Shown here: one piece after another, positions 12,747 through 24,700 of the stretch | Layout of the letters: each line of letters starts with the position of its first letter | Position numbering within the stretch: position 1 is the stretch's first letter | Origin: Saccoglossus kowalevskii | Taxonomy: Eukaryota; Hemichordata; Enteropneusta; Harrimaniidae | DNA: 44,995 bases | Direction: 5' to 3' | Assembly: GCF_000003605.2 (NCBI RefSeq) | Contig: NW_003106595.1 | Span: 472,693 to 517,687 of the forward strand | Position numbers and translations under genes: made by a program | The notes under the pieces: generated by a model | What the model was told of the DNA's origin: nothing | Databases searched by the model: none | Seen by the model: only the letters and a program-made list of their open reading frames with translations

Positions 12747-13273
12747 AGCAAACTAACCGTTCATTACCGAACGAACGCCTTCTCATATATAAATTATACT
12801 AAGTTATGACGACTGTCATTCCACAGAGCACACAAAGAAGAGACATTTGCCCGGAGAATGTGATTAACTTGCCAAACGGGACCTGGTTTGGATTAAATCA
12901 TTTCTAGTATGGCGAGGTTTTGAAACGCGGATGCGAGAGGATATATATGTGATACGACTTATTCTACTAACATGAAACGTCACACTGCAAGATTGACTGC
13001 AATGCTAAGACATCATAAACTAAGCTTTATCATCACCATCACGAGGCCTCGGGCTCATTTTTTTTTAACAAACATGTTTTTTATAAGTTTGCTGAATTGA
13101 CTAAAATCATGAATATAGCGAAGCTTTGGCGAACGACGATACTAGAATATGCACTAAATACATGCATGGCCACTCCCAACAACGAGCGTATGTATACACA
13201 CTGCATACCAAGTGTTGCAAAGTAGGGGGAACATGATAGTAAACACTTCGATGTAGAGCTCGTTTTTTTTTTT

Positions 13274-13549
13274 ATGCGGCGACGTCTTGGGATTTGATGC
13301 ACAGTAAATATAGGCGTTGTCGCTCTAAACATTACTTAATATTAGCAATAGAAATGTAAAGCTCTATGCGGCGACGTCTTGGGATTTGATGCACAGTAAA
13401 TATAGGCGTTGTCGCTCTAAACATTACTTAATATTAGCAATAGAAATGTAAAGCTCTATGCGGCGACGTCTTGGGATTTGATGCACAGTAAATATAGGCG
13501 TTGTCGCTCTAAACATTACTTAATATTAGCAATAGAAATGTAAAGCTCT
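13274..13549. repeat. Tandem repeat, 92 bp x 3, identical units
   Basis: Three identical 92 bp units start at 13274, 13366 and 13458, each beginning ATGCGGCGACGTCTTGGG and ending GTAAAGCTCT. The first unit follows a run of T. Identity of all three units points to a recent duplication. No coding frame or known family is recognised. Confidence 0.9.
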
Positions 13550-14826
13550 GCATGCAATATCACGTCGATGATACGTAAACGCAAAGCACATACACGCGAA
13601 AGTAGAAGGGAGTAATATGCACATCACATCACAACAACAAGCACAGTATAAGCCTTTGGCCATTATGAGTAAAAATAGAAGCATAATAGGCAAGGTCAAG
13701 CTAATGTTAAGTTCCATATACGAGCATACAACTCTCCATTGCACGTTGTTCATTTGCCGACATTTCATTGCAAACAATCATGACTGGTTAACTACAAAAC
13801 ACAATGCGCTCAGTCAGGTCAACTTACCGAATTATTCTCGCAGCTTAAAGAGGAAAAAAAATATCCAAAGATTCGGTCTGGAGATAAAAGCAAACACAGA
13901 TGAGCACGTAAAATAGAAAGTTGTGCTTTTAGGAATGACAGCAAGGCAGATATGGGCGTATACGACGCTGTCCCATGTCAAATAGCAGTTAAGTTCATTT
14001 TAAACAAAGGGGTGGATGGCTGCCAACGTAAATTGAAAATTTTAATACTTCAAATTTCGTAACGAGTACATGCGAACCACAATAAAGCCTGGGCTTCCAT
14101 TCACCTCTCAATTTTACTATACAGGAGAGAATTTTAAAAGAAATCGCAGCATATTATTTTGTAAAATGCACAATCTTCATATTCACCGTTTACGAATGGT
14201 GCTACAGTAAACCCTGAACGCTATATACGGTGTATTAGTAAACACACAAGGAATGCATGGCGGTTTTATGTAATATTAATTACCCATCCCTTGCATACTA
14301 GCTAGGATGTGGGTATTGTGCCAGAGTACTCGACGTTATAGAAGTACAAACGTTCACGAGTTTAAGGACAGTGGACGGTTCGATTCGCGTAAGATTAGTG
14401 TACTATTATACGATTGACCTACGATTCGTACTCTTTTGACATACTTACAATTCACACAAATGTATATATGTGACAGTGTAACAATTTGTTTTTGTGTGAG
14501 TGAAAAATAGGAATCAATTTAATATTTTTTTTTCACACGAATTTCGTAAGTCTCGCTCACATCGTAAGTTACGTGCAGGTCCAAACCTCACCAAAACAAG
14601 TATTATTAACGGTTATTGAAACGCACAAACAACGCATGAATATGATTAAAATAAAATATGGAAAAAATATGGTCTCAAATTATCGACACCCAGTGCTAAA
14701 ATATTAATTATTTGCCATGTACACTGTGGAAATTGACCCATATTTTTTTATTACAAAAATGTTGTTACACTGACTCAAATTATTATATGTTATGTTAATC
14801 ATTTGAGTGAACTATAGGCATCTCAA
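13550..14826. other. Intergenic stretch without a recognised gene
   Basis: AT-rich; the open frame at 13617-13916 (99 aa) has no recognisable motif. Nothing else is seen. Confidence 0.4.
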
Positions 14827-14903
14827 TGAATCGTACGTCAATCGTCCGTGAAAAGTAAGCGAATCGTACGTGAATAGTACGCGAATCGTACGTGAATCGA
14901 ACT
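14827..14903. repeat. Degenerate 11 bp tandem repeat (TGAATCGTACG), about 7 copies
   Basis: About seven 11 bp units run through this interval, with the consensus TGAATCGTACG and substitutions such as CAATCGTCCG and GAATAGTACG. CGTACG is itself palindromic. A minisatellite is the simplest reading. Confidence 0.7.
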
Positions 14904-16844
14904 GTACACTGTCTTCACAAACGTCAAACGTGTTCAAGTCTGACTGTTTCGCTTGTACAATTCATACATTTATTTCATTGTGATTGAATAATAAATGACT
15001 TAAACAATGTACCCAATCGAGTACAGTGACATGGCACAATGCACAATACATATTGCACCCTATAGAAGAAGGCAGCTATGTTCATTGCATTTGACAACAT
15101 TTTTTTATTGGACGAACAATGTCCACGTGACACGATAGGAAGGATTGTGTCAGTCTTATCTTTATTTAGCTAGGGTCGTTTCGCTGCACTGCTCAGAAAG
15201 ATAACAACGTTATTTACTACTAATTTGCGGATATCCACACCCAAATAAAAATACATGTATCCCTGCCCAAATAAGGGAATCCATGACCAAATAAGAAATA
15301 GGTTACACGCATTTGCAGATATAAAGCATAACTCGCCACTATTAGACGAACACTGAGCGAAATACAAACATCCTTTAATGGAAGTTCTTTCAGGGGACCA
15401 GAAGGTTTGGATTGGAAATACATAATTTTGAAACCACGAAATAACCTATCACAAGCAAGATACAATAGTGATTGGTTTCGAACTTGTGATATTTTAATTA
15501 ATAACATACTGATGAAATGGACATCATATCAATTCCAACGGCATACATTACATCGCGTTGCATCTGCAGGCAGATTTTACACGGTGTGTTTAAAATGTAC
15601 ATTCCCATCAATTTGCCTCCACGTATTTGATATAGTACTGCATTTACTGACAACTTTCCACAGACATATTTATTTTCAAATTAAGGCAATAACAAATGTC
15701 AATATAATCCGAGATCTCGTATTAATACGAGATGACATATTAATAATAACAAGAAAGACATACATATTATTATATATGCATCGTTGCATTTCAGATGTCC
15801 CTCACGGCCCTTCATAATTTGCGTATATTTTTTCCTTCAATAGCTCGTTAACAAAAATGTGCGTTTCTTTCGCCACCGACATGTCAGAGTGTCGCATAAC
15901 CCACATCCTTTCAAAATATCGACTTCTAAATCCTTAGCTGACATCAACACTGTAATGTGCAGACAGTGTACATACCGTGTTATCCAGTATGTGACATACT
16001 TGTCATTCTGTAAATGAAATTCGCTTTTTTCTCTCAAATTATTTGTTTTCGTTTATTTAATATGATAATAACAACGGTTATTAGCAGCATAAGTGTTTTC
16101 TGTGTTAGAGAATAACGAGGGTATTTGTATATATTTGGAGCCGAGGATAACATTACCATAAGACAAGCGATACATTTCAAATTGTTGTAGATTAAGAAGT
16201 TCCGAGATTAATCCCGCGGCTATAAAGTTTCATTGTAACAACAAGACACGGCATCCATACTCTCAGCTGCATCTGTCAATGACTAATAAGAAATGTTACT
16301 GGGAGTGCTGATCGCTCATTTATATTCATGAGCTAATTAATTTTCATAAGGTTTGTCAGACTCTGAAAATACCCAGATTGTTTTGGGTGTTGCCATGTGA
16401 GTACTGCATATAACAGAAGATAGAAGCTACAGAAAAAAATGTTTCATATCATTGTGTTATTTATTTTTAATTAATTAAATAGCAAAAACTGTGAGATTTC
16501 TATAATACAGTTGGCTAGTTATGGTCAGATGAATACAGACAATTTTTTTGATTTTTAGCAAACCTTTATTTATCATGACATTGTTCAATAAAAATTATAT
16601 GCTCTATATACAATTGCTAAAATTACAATACAAATTGTTTATTAAAACGAATTACATCGTTTATTATATAATTCAGTATATAGGCTTGTAAAATAAAGGT
16701 GATATATGTTGTAAATGTCTAGGTAATGTTTTTGATTTTAAAAGCATCAAGTTATTATTACTATTCAAATTACGTCACATGTGGTTCAGAAAGGAACAAA
16801 CAAGTTTTATACGATATATCGAGGGAATATCAGCTTTTGGTCAT
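14904..16844. other. Intergenic stretch without a recognised gene
   Basis: AT-rich. The frame at 15407-15817 (plus, 136 aa) has biased AT-rich composition and no family motif, and is treated as chance. No RNA gene or repeat was identified. Confidence 0.4.
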
Positions 16845-17705
16845 TAACCTCTGCTAATCCGCTGTTGATACACCAGTGATCTATTAGACAGTCCAGTTTC
16901 TTTATGATTTTACAGTACCAGTATTCACCTTCTATTCTGTAGCGTAGCCTTTCCTTGAACATATACTCCTATCCATTCATCCTATTTCGTCTGGTCAGAT
17001 GGATTGCCATTTTAGCAGATGGAAACAGGAAGTTCATAAGTTAGGTGGTAGAGCTATCTCTGTTTGGACTTGGAGGGCCCAACACAAACCACAAATGAGG
17101 GTATTTCATATTTGTGGAGTGAAGCTCTACACAAAGAAGGTGAATTGGTTTGAAAAGTGGCTGTAACCGGGGACACTGTAAACAAATGTGTAACCGATCA
17201 TCTTTTCCATGACAGAAAGAGCAATCAGCCGTATCTGCATAAGTGCAAGAAACCATAAATTGACCAGTAGAATAGGCACCATATAGAGGATTTGCCTCTG
17301 TAAATCGCCTTCTCTCTTCAGTATGGGAGGGAGATAGCATAATTTAAAACACAGTTTAACTGATGATGGTAATGAAAGTAAATCACGCTAAACTGTGTCA
17401 AGGTTATTGGGTAGATGAGAGTGCAGTTGAGAAAGAGTTACTAATTTATACAGAACTCCCTTTTCACGTTTAGACAGTGGGGTAATTAAAGAAACGGAAC
17501 CATTACTATACACAAGATCTAAACTGTAACTGCTGTCTGTGTTTGTGTCTTCGCTCTGACAGTTGTTTGAGAATGTATAGTGCTTTCTCCAATAAACGTA
17601 GTGAATAGATTGGCACTATTTGGTGTAACTCAGCACAAGTCATCCAGCGATGTTCATCATGATTAATCAAGACACCGATAGTACACAACCCTGCATCTAC
17701 AAAGT
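16845..17705 (-). pseudogene. LINE retrotransposon ORF2 C-terminal relic (L1/Tx1-like)
   Basis: Read on the minus strand from about 17705 downward, the translation shows the order typical of the end of LINE ORF2 proteins. First comes a segment GVLINHDEHRWMTCAELHQI (a 'dull linker' region seen after the reverse transcriptase). Then comes ADCSFCHGKDDRLHICLQCP, a C-x2-C-x7-H-x4-C zinc knuckle (within 17041-17340). Then come AKMAIHLTRRNR and FKERLRYRIEGEYW. In-frame stops near 17506, 17041 and 16980, plus at least one frameshift around 17520, show it is dead. The reverse transcriptase itself is absent, so it is 5'-truncated, as is usual for LINEs. Assignment to the L1/Tx1 side rests on general resemblance and is tentative. 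Confidence 0.7.
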
Positions 17706-17881
17706 GCGTAAAAAAACATGCAGAAGAAGAAAAGAAGGTGACAGAAAAGCTAAAAAAATATCAGAGTCAAGTTGAAATATTCTTTAAAACTCAAATCGAA
17801 AAGCGAATCGATATGCAGTAAATTCTGATGGTAAATTTGCTTCAACGTTAAAATACATATATACCTATAGTTCAAATGTCA

Positions 17882-18050
17882 ACAAAATGGATTTAAAAAA
17901 ACAAACTGATTTTCAAAACAAAAATGAATTTTAAAAATGAAAATGGATTATAAAAACGAAAATGGATTATGAAAATGTATGTTAAAAACGAAGATGGATT
18001 TCAAAAATACAAAAGATTTTTCAAAACGAAAATGAATTTACAAAATTTTG
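17882..18050. repeat. A-rich degenerate tandem repeat, unit about 20 bp
   Basis: Loose repetition of GAAAATGGATTATAAAAAC-like units (AAAATGGATTT, AAAATGAATTT, GAAGATGGATTT) across some 170 bp. It is low-complexity and diverged, with no coding meaning. Confidence 0.55.
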
Positions 18051-19376
18051 AATTTTGCTCAGCGTGTATATTGGATACCGAACAAGACACTGTATACATG
18101 TAGTCCACAATTGACGGGTTTCGAGTTAAGGAGCGTGTTCTATGTTTTCCATATTACCGAACGTGCTTGCAACAGAAAGAGGATAGATTTTACAACCGGT
18201 CGTCCATAAGTATGGTTGCATCAGTTTTTCGCGATTCGATTTTCTTCGTCGGCGCGCGTGGTAACTAAGCAACCAAGGAACTTCGGGAAGGATTACCTTC
18301 TGTAATATCCAGATATTCAGATGCCATAAATTATGCTTTTAACCCTACATGCAAGTACTTTGTAAAATTATTGACCGAATTTATTGCGAATAACAAAGAA
18401 ACGTGTTCACTTATGCGTGTTCAATATCACAGAGTGCAGCTAGGTATTAATTTCACATTGTCAGTGGTAACATCGTGGAGTGCGGATGATGTATTGGGGA
18501 AGGGGGATGGATGGGTGGTGGTAGAATGCGAATATGATTATTTGAATATTGATTGCTATTGTTATAGTAACCATATTATAACGCCTTATTCTGGAATCAT
18601 ATCCACATGCAACTGCCAACACGTGCTGTCCTTTAAACGCGCGTAATTGAAATGCGTACGCAGCTTTTACACCTCACTTAAACCTATCTCAATAAAATTC
18701 TAGTAGACGCCGTATTGATAGGCACTGGGAGTAAAATACACGGGTAAGTTCCCAGCAAGCTTCAATATAATTCAATAAAACAATCGGAGGGCTGAGCGCA
18801 GTATATTCTTTGTGGAACTCGGTACCGCGTCCATTTACTTAGGTCTATTAAATCAGCACACCCTGCTCATCCGCCATCTCAACGATATCGTGTTGTAGCC
18901 CCGCGGATTTCTTTTTATAGTTTCTCGATTTGTATCTCAAGATAGATTGTGAAGAAGATTACAATTTCATTCTTATCGATTGTCGTTGAGGGTAGCAATT
19001 TTGTTGTCACAATACACATATTTTACGAGCTTAATAAATACATAATTGTTATATATTAATTGTCAAATTTTCAATTGAAGATATTCATTGAAGGAAATCC
19101 ACCAAGAAAAGGATCATTTGTGTACAAGCATCGTTTATGGTTCCAGCCAAATAAAGCTAATGTAATCTTCTAACTCACCTCACTCAGATGACACCGACAA
19201 TTTAATTCTAAGAGACATAGAACTGCATATTAGCTCCACGAAACTGTCGAAGCCCTGCTTAATATTTTTAAACCCTGAAGCGTCACTGACTATTCCCTTG
19301 AACGGCATAAAGGATTGTTACTGTTGTCGCCAATGTGATTAATGCGTACTATTTATAAGAATATACAAAAACTAGT
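18051..19376. other. Intergenic stretch without a recognised gene
   Basis: No convincing exon. The frame at 18371-18646 (91 aa) has no recognisable motif or splice context. Confidence 0.4.
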
Positions 19377-20820
19377 CCAGAGAATCTGATGAAGTCATGC
19401 TTACTGTTCCAGAGAATCTGATGAAGCACTGCTTACTATTGCAGAGGATCTGATGAAGCCCTGCTTACTATTCCAGATAATCTGATGAAGCCCTGCTTAC
19501 TATTCTAGAGAATCTGATGAAGCCCGGCTTACTGTTCCGGAGAATCTTATGAAGCCCTGCTTACTATTCCAGAGAATCGGATGAAGCCGGCTTACTATTC
19601 GTGAAAATTTGATGAAACCCTGCTTACTATTTACAAGAATGAGCGAAAGCTGTTTACAGTTCAAGAGACTCTGACGAAGCCTTGCTTAGTATTCCAGAGA
19701 ATCGTATGAAGTCATGCTTACTATTCCAGAGAATCTGATGAAGCTCTGCTTACTATTCCAGAGAATCTAATGAAACCCTGCTTACTATTTACAAGAATGA
19801 GCGAAAGCTGTTTACAGTTCAAGAGACTCTGATGAAACCCTGCTTACTATTCCAGATAATCGTATGAAGCCATGCTTACTATTCCAGAGAATCCTATGAA
19901 GCCCTGCTTACTATTCCAGAGAATCTGATTAATCCCTGCGTAATATTCCAGAGAATCCCATGAAGCCCTGCTTACTATTCCAGAGAATCTGATGAAGCCC
20001 TGCTTACAATTCCAGAGACTCTGATGAAGCCCTGATTACTATTCCAGAGAATCTGATGACGCCCTGCTTACTGTTCTGGAGAATCTTATTAAGCCTTGCT
20101 TACTGTTCCAGAGAATCTGATGAAGCCCTGCTTACAACTCCAGAGACTCTGTTGAAGCCCTGATTACTATTCCAGAGAATCTGATGGCGCCCTGCTTACT
20201 GTTCTGGAGAATCTTATTAAGCCTTGCTTACTATTCCAGAGAATCTGACGAAGCCCTGCTTACTATTCCAGAGAATCCTATGAAGCCTTGCTTACTATTC
20301 CAGAGAATCCTATGAAGCCCTGCTTACTATTCCAGAGAATCTGATTAATCCCTGCGTAATATTCCAGAGAATCCCATGAAGCCCTGCTTACTATTCCAGA
20401 GAATCTGATGAAGCCCTGCTTACAATTCCAGAGACTCTGATGAAGCCCTGATTACTATTCCAGAGAATCTGATGACGCTCTGCTTACTGTTCTGGAGAAT
20501 CTTATTAAGCCTTGCTTACTGTTCCAGAGAATCTGATGAAGCCCTGCTTACTATTCGCGAGAATCTGATGAAGCCCTGCTTACTATTCCAGAAAATCTGA
20601 TAAAGCCATGCTTACTGTTCCAAAGAATCTGATGAAGCCCTGCTTACTGTTCTGGAGAATCTTATTAAGCCTTGCTTACTGTTCCAGAGAATCTGATGAA
20701 ACCCTGCTTACTATTCGCGAGAATCTGATGAAGCGCTGCTTACTATTCCAGAAAATCTGATGAAGCCCTGCTTACTGTTCCAGAGAATCTGATGAAGCCC
20801 TGCTTACTGTTCCAGAGAAT
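19377..20820. repeat. 32 bp satellite array, about 45 units, with higher-order repeats
   Basis: The unit consensus is CCAGAGAATCTGATGAAGCC followed by CTGCTTACTATT (32 bp), continuous over 1444 bp. Unit variants recur at exact multiples. The CTGATTAATCCCTGCG variant recurs after 416 bp (19925 and 20341, 13 units). The CTGGAGAATCTTATTAAGCC variant lies at 20076, 20204, 20492 and 20652 (steps of 4, 9 and 5 units). A TTACAAGAATGAGCG variant recurs after 158 bp (19631 and 19789, about 5 units). There are no spacers between units, which rules out a CRISPR-like layout, and 32 is not a multiple of three. Confidence 0.93.
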
Positions 20821-22780
20821 CCGGCACCAAATATTGCAACAATTGTGAGGATCGTGAAGACCTGCAACTCAGATAACTGTGAAGGACCTCAAATCATGAT
20901 GATGTATTATTCACGGGTACTACAATGAGAATTTGAGGATGTCAAATATACTCACTGGCCAGCATGAAATAGATGGATGTGATACATATCACTCACAACA
21001 GTTTCTCCACAAATGATTTTAGTGAGACTCCATTACTCAATGCGGCTTGATAGCTAGGTTCTACTAATCAATAACTATTCTAGTTTTATTTTTGTTCCTT
21101 AAAAAAAATAACATAATAACTACCAGTAATTGCATATTTATATAGCTCATCATTGATACAACAAGAATGTAGAGGCTCAAGCCTCTCGATCTAGAAGGAG
21201 ATCGAACAAGACCAATGCCTCAATTAACAATTATATTCAATCATGTTAAAGTGTTAAACAGTGAAGGAATGATACAAATCTACCAACAAGCCCCGAGGGA
21301 CTACTTCCAGTGTGTAAGGGTGTGCAACCCACCTCTAGTAAACCATACTCACTTCTAAACCATTTTTCCATTTATATACCCGAAAACAAAAAACGCAGTT
21401 CACAACTTTTGCAACCAGAGAGCGCATCCGGGCGATGCATTTTATTCAGCCTTTTCTGGTATGTGACTTTGAATATAAGAACCTGTGAAAAAGTAAATAG
21501 ATGCTACACACTAAACCAAACCATTGATAAATTACCACCCACTTCTAAACAAAATAACGTGAAATTTAGACACCCCAGTCGGGCGGCACATACCCGTGTT
21601 GCACTTCTCTGCAAGAAATAACAATATACCTTAATGTGCGATTCCATAGCATAATTATCAGCACTTCTTTAGGTATCAGAGAAAAGCTGTTTTAACTTTG
21701 TTGCCAGGTGCTGAATCCGATTCTGCTATACGCTAATCTTAACTCTGACCCTTGACCTTGAACTTACAGAAAATGAAACGGCTTCCGTGTATCACAAAAT
21801 AAATAATTTGAATGTAAGAAATTCTAATTATAATCTTATTTGTAAGTTACAAATGAATCTAGGAACCTAATTAATAATTAAAATTGCTTCTGACATGATC
21901 AATAGTCTTGAAAATCCAAGAAAACAAAATGACCACTTAATAACACGAAAACAAAACGAAAAAAACAAAACAATTTAAATGTAAGAAATTCCTTTTTTAT
22001 AAATCATTCTCTAATTACTACCATATGTTAACACTCGCCACTCAGACGCTAGGACCACACCTGCTTTACGACTTAAAATAACTGCACGTATGCAACACCA
22101 CACTGAAATGTTCAGGCCAGCTACTTTGAAATTTCCAATGTGGAATTATGTGCAGTAACGCCGTCACTCGTCTCTCATCAATGCAAGAAATTAGTAGCTG
22201 CAACGCGGTCGATGATTGGTTACTCACACTATCAAACACTTGGCTGGTGTATAGGTCATATGACATTTCTTTAGTATTTTTATATTCCACTGTTCTATAC
22301 GGTAAATTATACTGATTAATCATGGAAATATTGAATATTTGCAATGATATTGTCATCTTAGAAATATTTGAGATGTTAATGTAAATAATGAGACATTTAT
22401 GAAATAGAATTTTCTGATAGAGTATCTTACTTATTTGCAACTTGTAAATCAGCTTAAAATTTGAATTTTCCACTAACACCAACATTGTTGATTGTGACTT
22501 ATTTTTTTGTGATTTTTGGGCGGTCGTTTTCTTTTTTCCTCATTCACAAAATCATTGGTCATCAACATTTACCTTAACAAATACAAGATGTAGATTCCCA
22601 ACCAAAAGTTATCGAAACTGAGGCGCTGTTTCCCCAGACTGCATGCATCTAGGTTTCCGTAAAAAAAAAACAACTCACAATATTGTTACCACTTTGTGTT
22701 CTTGGGGTTTCAAGCCAATCGCTCAAAACTCAAATATGTTATTGTTTATCATGTTCACAAGTTTATTTAGAACAAAAATA
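20821..22780. other. Intergenic stretch without a recognised gene
   Basis: AT-rich, without splice-supported exons. The frame at 22066-22485 (minus, 139 aa) is rich in I, S, K and L with no family motif, and is regarded as chance. Confidence 0.4.
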
Positions 22781-22784
22781 CAGA

Positions 22785-22970
22785 TGAAAATTTGAATTGC
22801 CTATTACACCCAAATTGCTAATTGTGCGATGATGATGTATTATCAGGCGTCCATTTTGTAGAGTTGGAGGTCAAGTAGTTAAAATTCAGCTTGCTATACA
22901 ATGAATTCGGATTCAGTAACCTCGAATTAACAAAAGTATCGGAATTTCCTACTTTTCCCTTCCCTCTAAA
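22785..22970. repeat. Possible diverged third copy of the duplicated block
   Basis: The segment around GCGTCCATTTTGTAGAG...GGTCAAGTAG...AAATTCAG resembles, in the same order, the GCGACCATTT...GGTCAAGGGG...AAGTTCAG stretch near the start of the block at 22985. Similarity is patchy, so an older partial copy is only a suggestion. Confidence 0.35.
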
Positions 22971-22984
22971 ATCCATAACCATGT

Positions 22985-24696
22985 GTTATGAAACATAGGG
23001 TCCGTATTAAATAAATGACGGCCATTTTGTTTTCTTGGATTTTAAAGGTCAAAAGTCAAAGTCAGAAACAATTTAGGTTCATTTGCAACTTACAAATCAG
23101 ATGACAATTGTGGATTTGCGTTGGTGTTGTATGGCGACCATTTATTTTGTTAGGGGTCAAGGGGTCAAAGTTCAGATTGTTTTACAGCAGTTTCGAATTC
23201 CGCACCCTCCAATTATGTCAAAACAAATTTCCCAAAATGTGTTTAGGGGTTGAACAGTTGCATTTTTCCAAAATCCTATTTAATATTCCTGAGAGTCTAC
23301 CGAAACAGTGTGTAGTGCTTACTTTTTCTATAAATAGATTGTCGATGATGAATGTTTATTTTGTTTATTGGCCACACAAAAATAATGGCAAGCTTTATTA
23401 ATTATTTATTAATTATAATATCAATAACAATAATTGATGTTACATAAATTAATAATAAAGTATATAGTCAGATAATCCATAAAATATAAAAGTGAAAAAA
23501 TATCAACATACATTTAATGGCGCGTCCTTCTATGAGCTTTATAAATTATGGCATACGCAACATACTGAGACAGTGAAACGTAAATAAACCATTAAAAACG
23601 TGCTATGATCGTGTCCATGTTCCAACAAAGATGACGGTGGATAAATTAAACCCATAAAACAAACAAGCATTGAACTGTTTCCGCGAGTATTGGTCGCAGA
23701 AGTTTAGAAGTATACATTTCGTCATATTGTTATATGTCACGTGACAGAGTTTGCAATAATACAGCATGGCGTGGATTCCCTCTCATGCATTATGTCAATG
23801 ATGCAGGGCTTCTCGGTTTTAAAACCGGCGGGTGGCGGAATGTGTGGAGTAAAAATGTCGATGGTGAAAAGCAAAAACACAAACAAAAAATTGTGTGTAC
23901 AATGAATGTATGATGTACAAAAGAGTGTGAGTACAACATTTACGAAAAAACAAATTCCTAAAGTCCCTACTTGTTAAACAGGTAAACCCCTCAGGCTTGT
24001 TTTCGGGCACATTGTTACACTTAGATTCGTATTTTCTAATTTTGGGTCTGAAAATAACAATAACAATAACAATTGTATTTGTTATTATCACCTGGGTGAT
24101 AGTCCCTACTGATTGTAACTAAGCACTACAAGTCTCTATTTGCAATAAGATCGTTAACTGTCTCAAGTACCAAGTCAGTGATGGGGGTCATCAGTTCAGA
24201 ACACATACAAGACTAGTTCAATACAGGTAACATATTGGCATAATAAAGACAGTAAGTCGTATAACAATTCACGCAAAACACTTTTCTTGGCTGATTAGAT
24301 ATAGTCAAGTAAGTCTGCGCAGTTTGGCTAGACAGAGCATGTCGCATTCGCTCACTCACAAAATACAAGACAAATAATAATCGACTCGCTGGAAACGCAT
24401 CAATGGTTTCTAAGCGACAAACAGTGTGTCATGGCGTTCAATGGCTTGGCATAATTCACCTCAGCTGAATGCCCAGTGAGGTCCGTGAACCACCTACTGT
24501 ATATGAATGTGTGTATGTGTGTGTGCATTACACGACCGCAGGAGAAACTGTGTCACAGATTCAGGCTGTTGACCGATACCAGGCGCCAAACACGTCGACA
24601 TAATGCATTCGAGTAGTTATCAAATAAACTACATAGTACTCCATTTTAAATCAACGATGCCGATTTCCCACACAAAATGGAATTAGCATACGCCAC
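22985..24696. repeat. Segmental tandem duplication, copy A
   Basis: Head-to-tail with copy B at 24701-26279. It begins near GTTATGAAACATAGGGTCC and ends near TTAGCATACGCCAC. The copies are largely alignable with many substitutions and indels. A keeps about 130 bp (after ATAAACCATT, roughly 23600-23730) that B lacks. Both contain the inverted motif TATCACC-TG-GGTGATA (24086-24101 in A). No open frame is shared intact, so the unit is probably non-coding or a dead transposon. Confidence 0.85.
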
Positions 24697-24700
24697 TAGG

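Noticed and set aside
14376-14398. GGTTCGATTC resembling a tRNA T-loop
   Set aside because: No matching acceptor, D or anticodon arms could be placed around it.
15407-15817. 136-residue open frame on the plus strand
   Set aside because: AT-driven residues (I, L, R, H) without motif; no neighbouring exons.
19377-20820. CRISPR-like array (unit length 32 bp)
   Set aside because: Units are contiguous with no unique spacers, show graded variants and higher-order periods, and lie in an intron-containing animal genome.
22066-22485. 139-residue open frame on the minus strand
   Set aside because: Low-complexity I/S/K/L composition, no recognisable motif.
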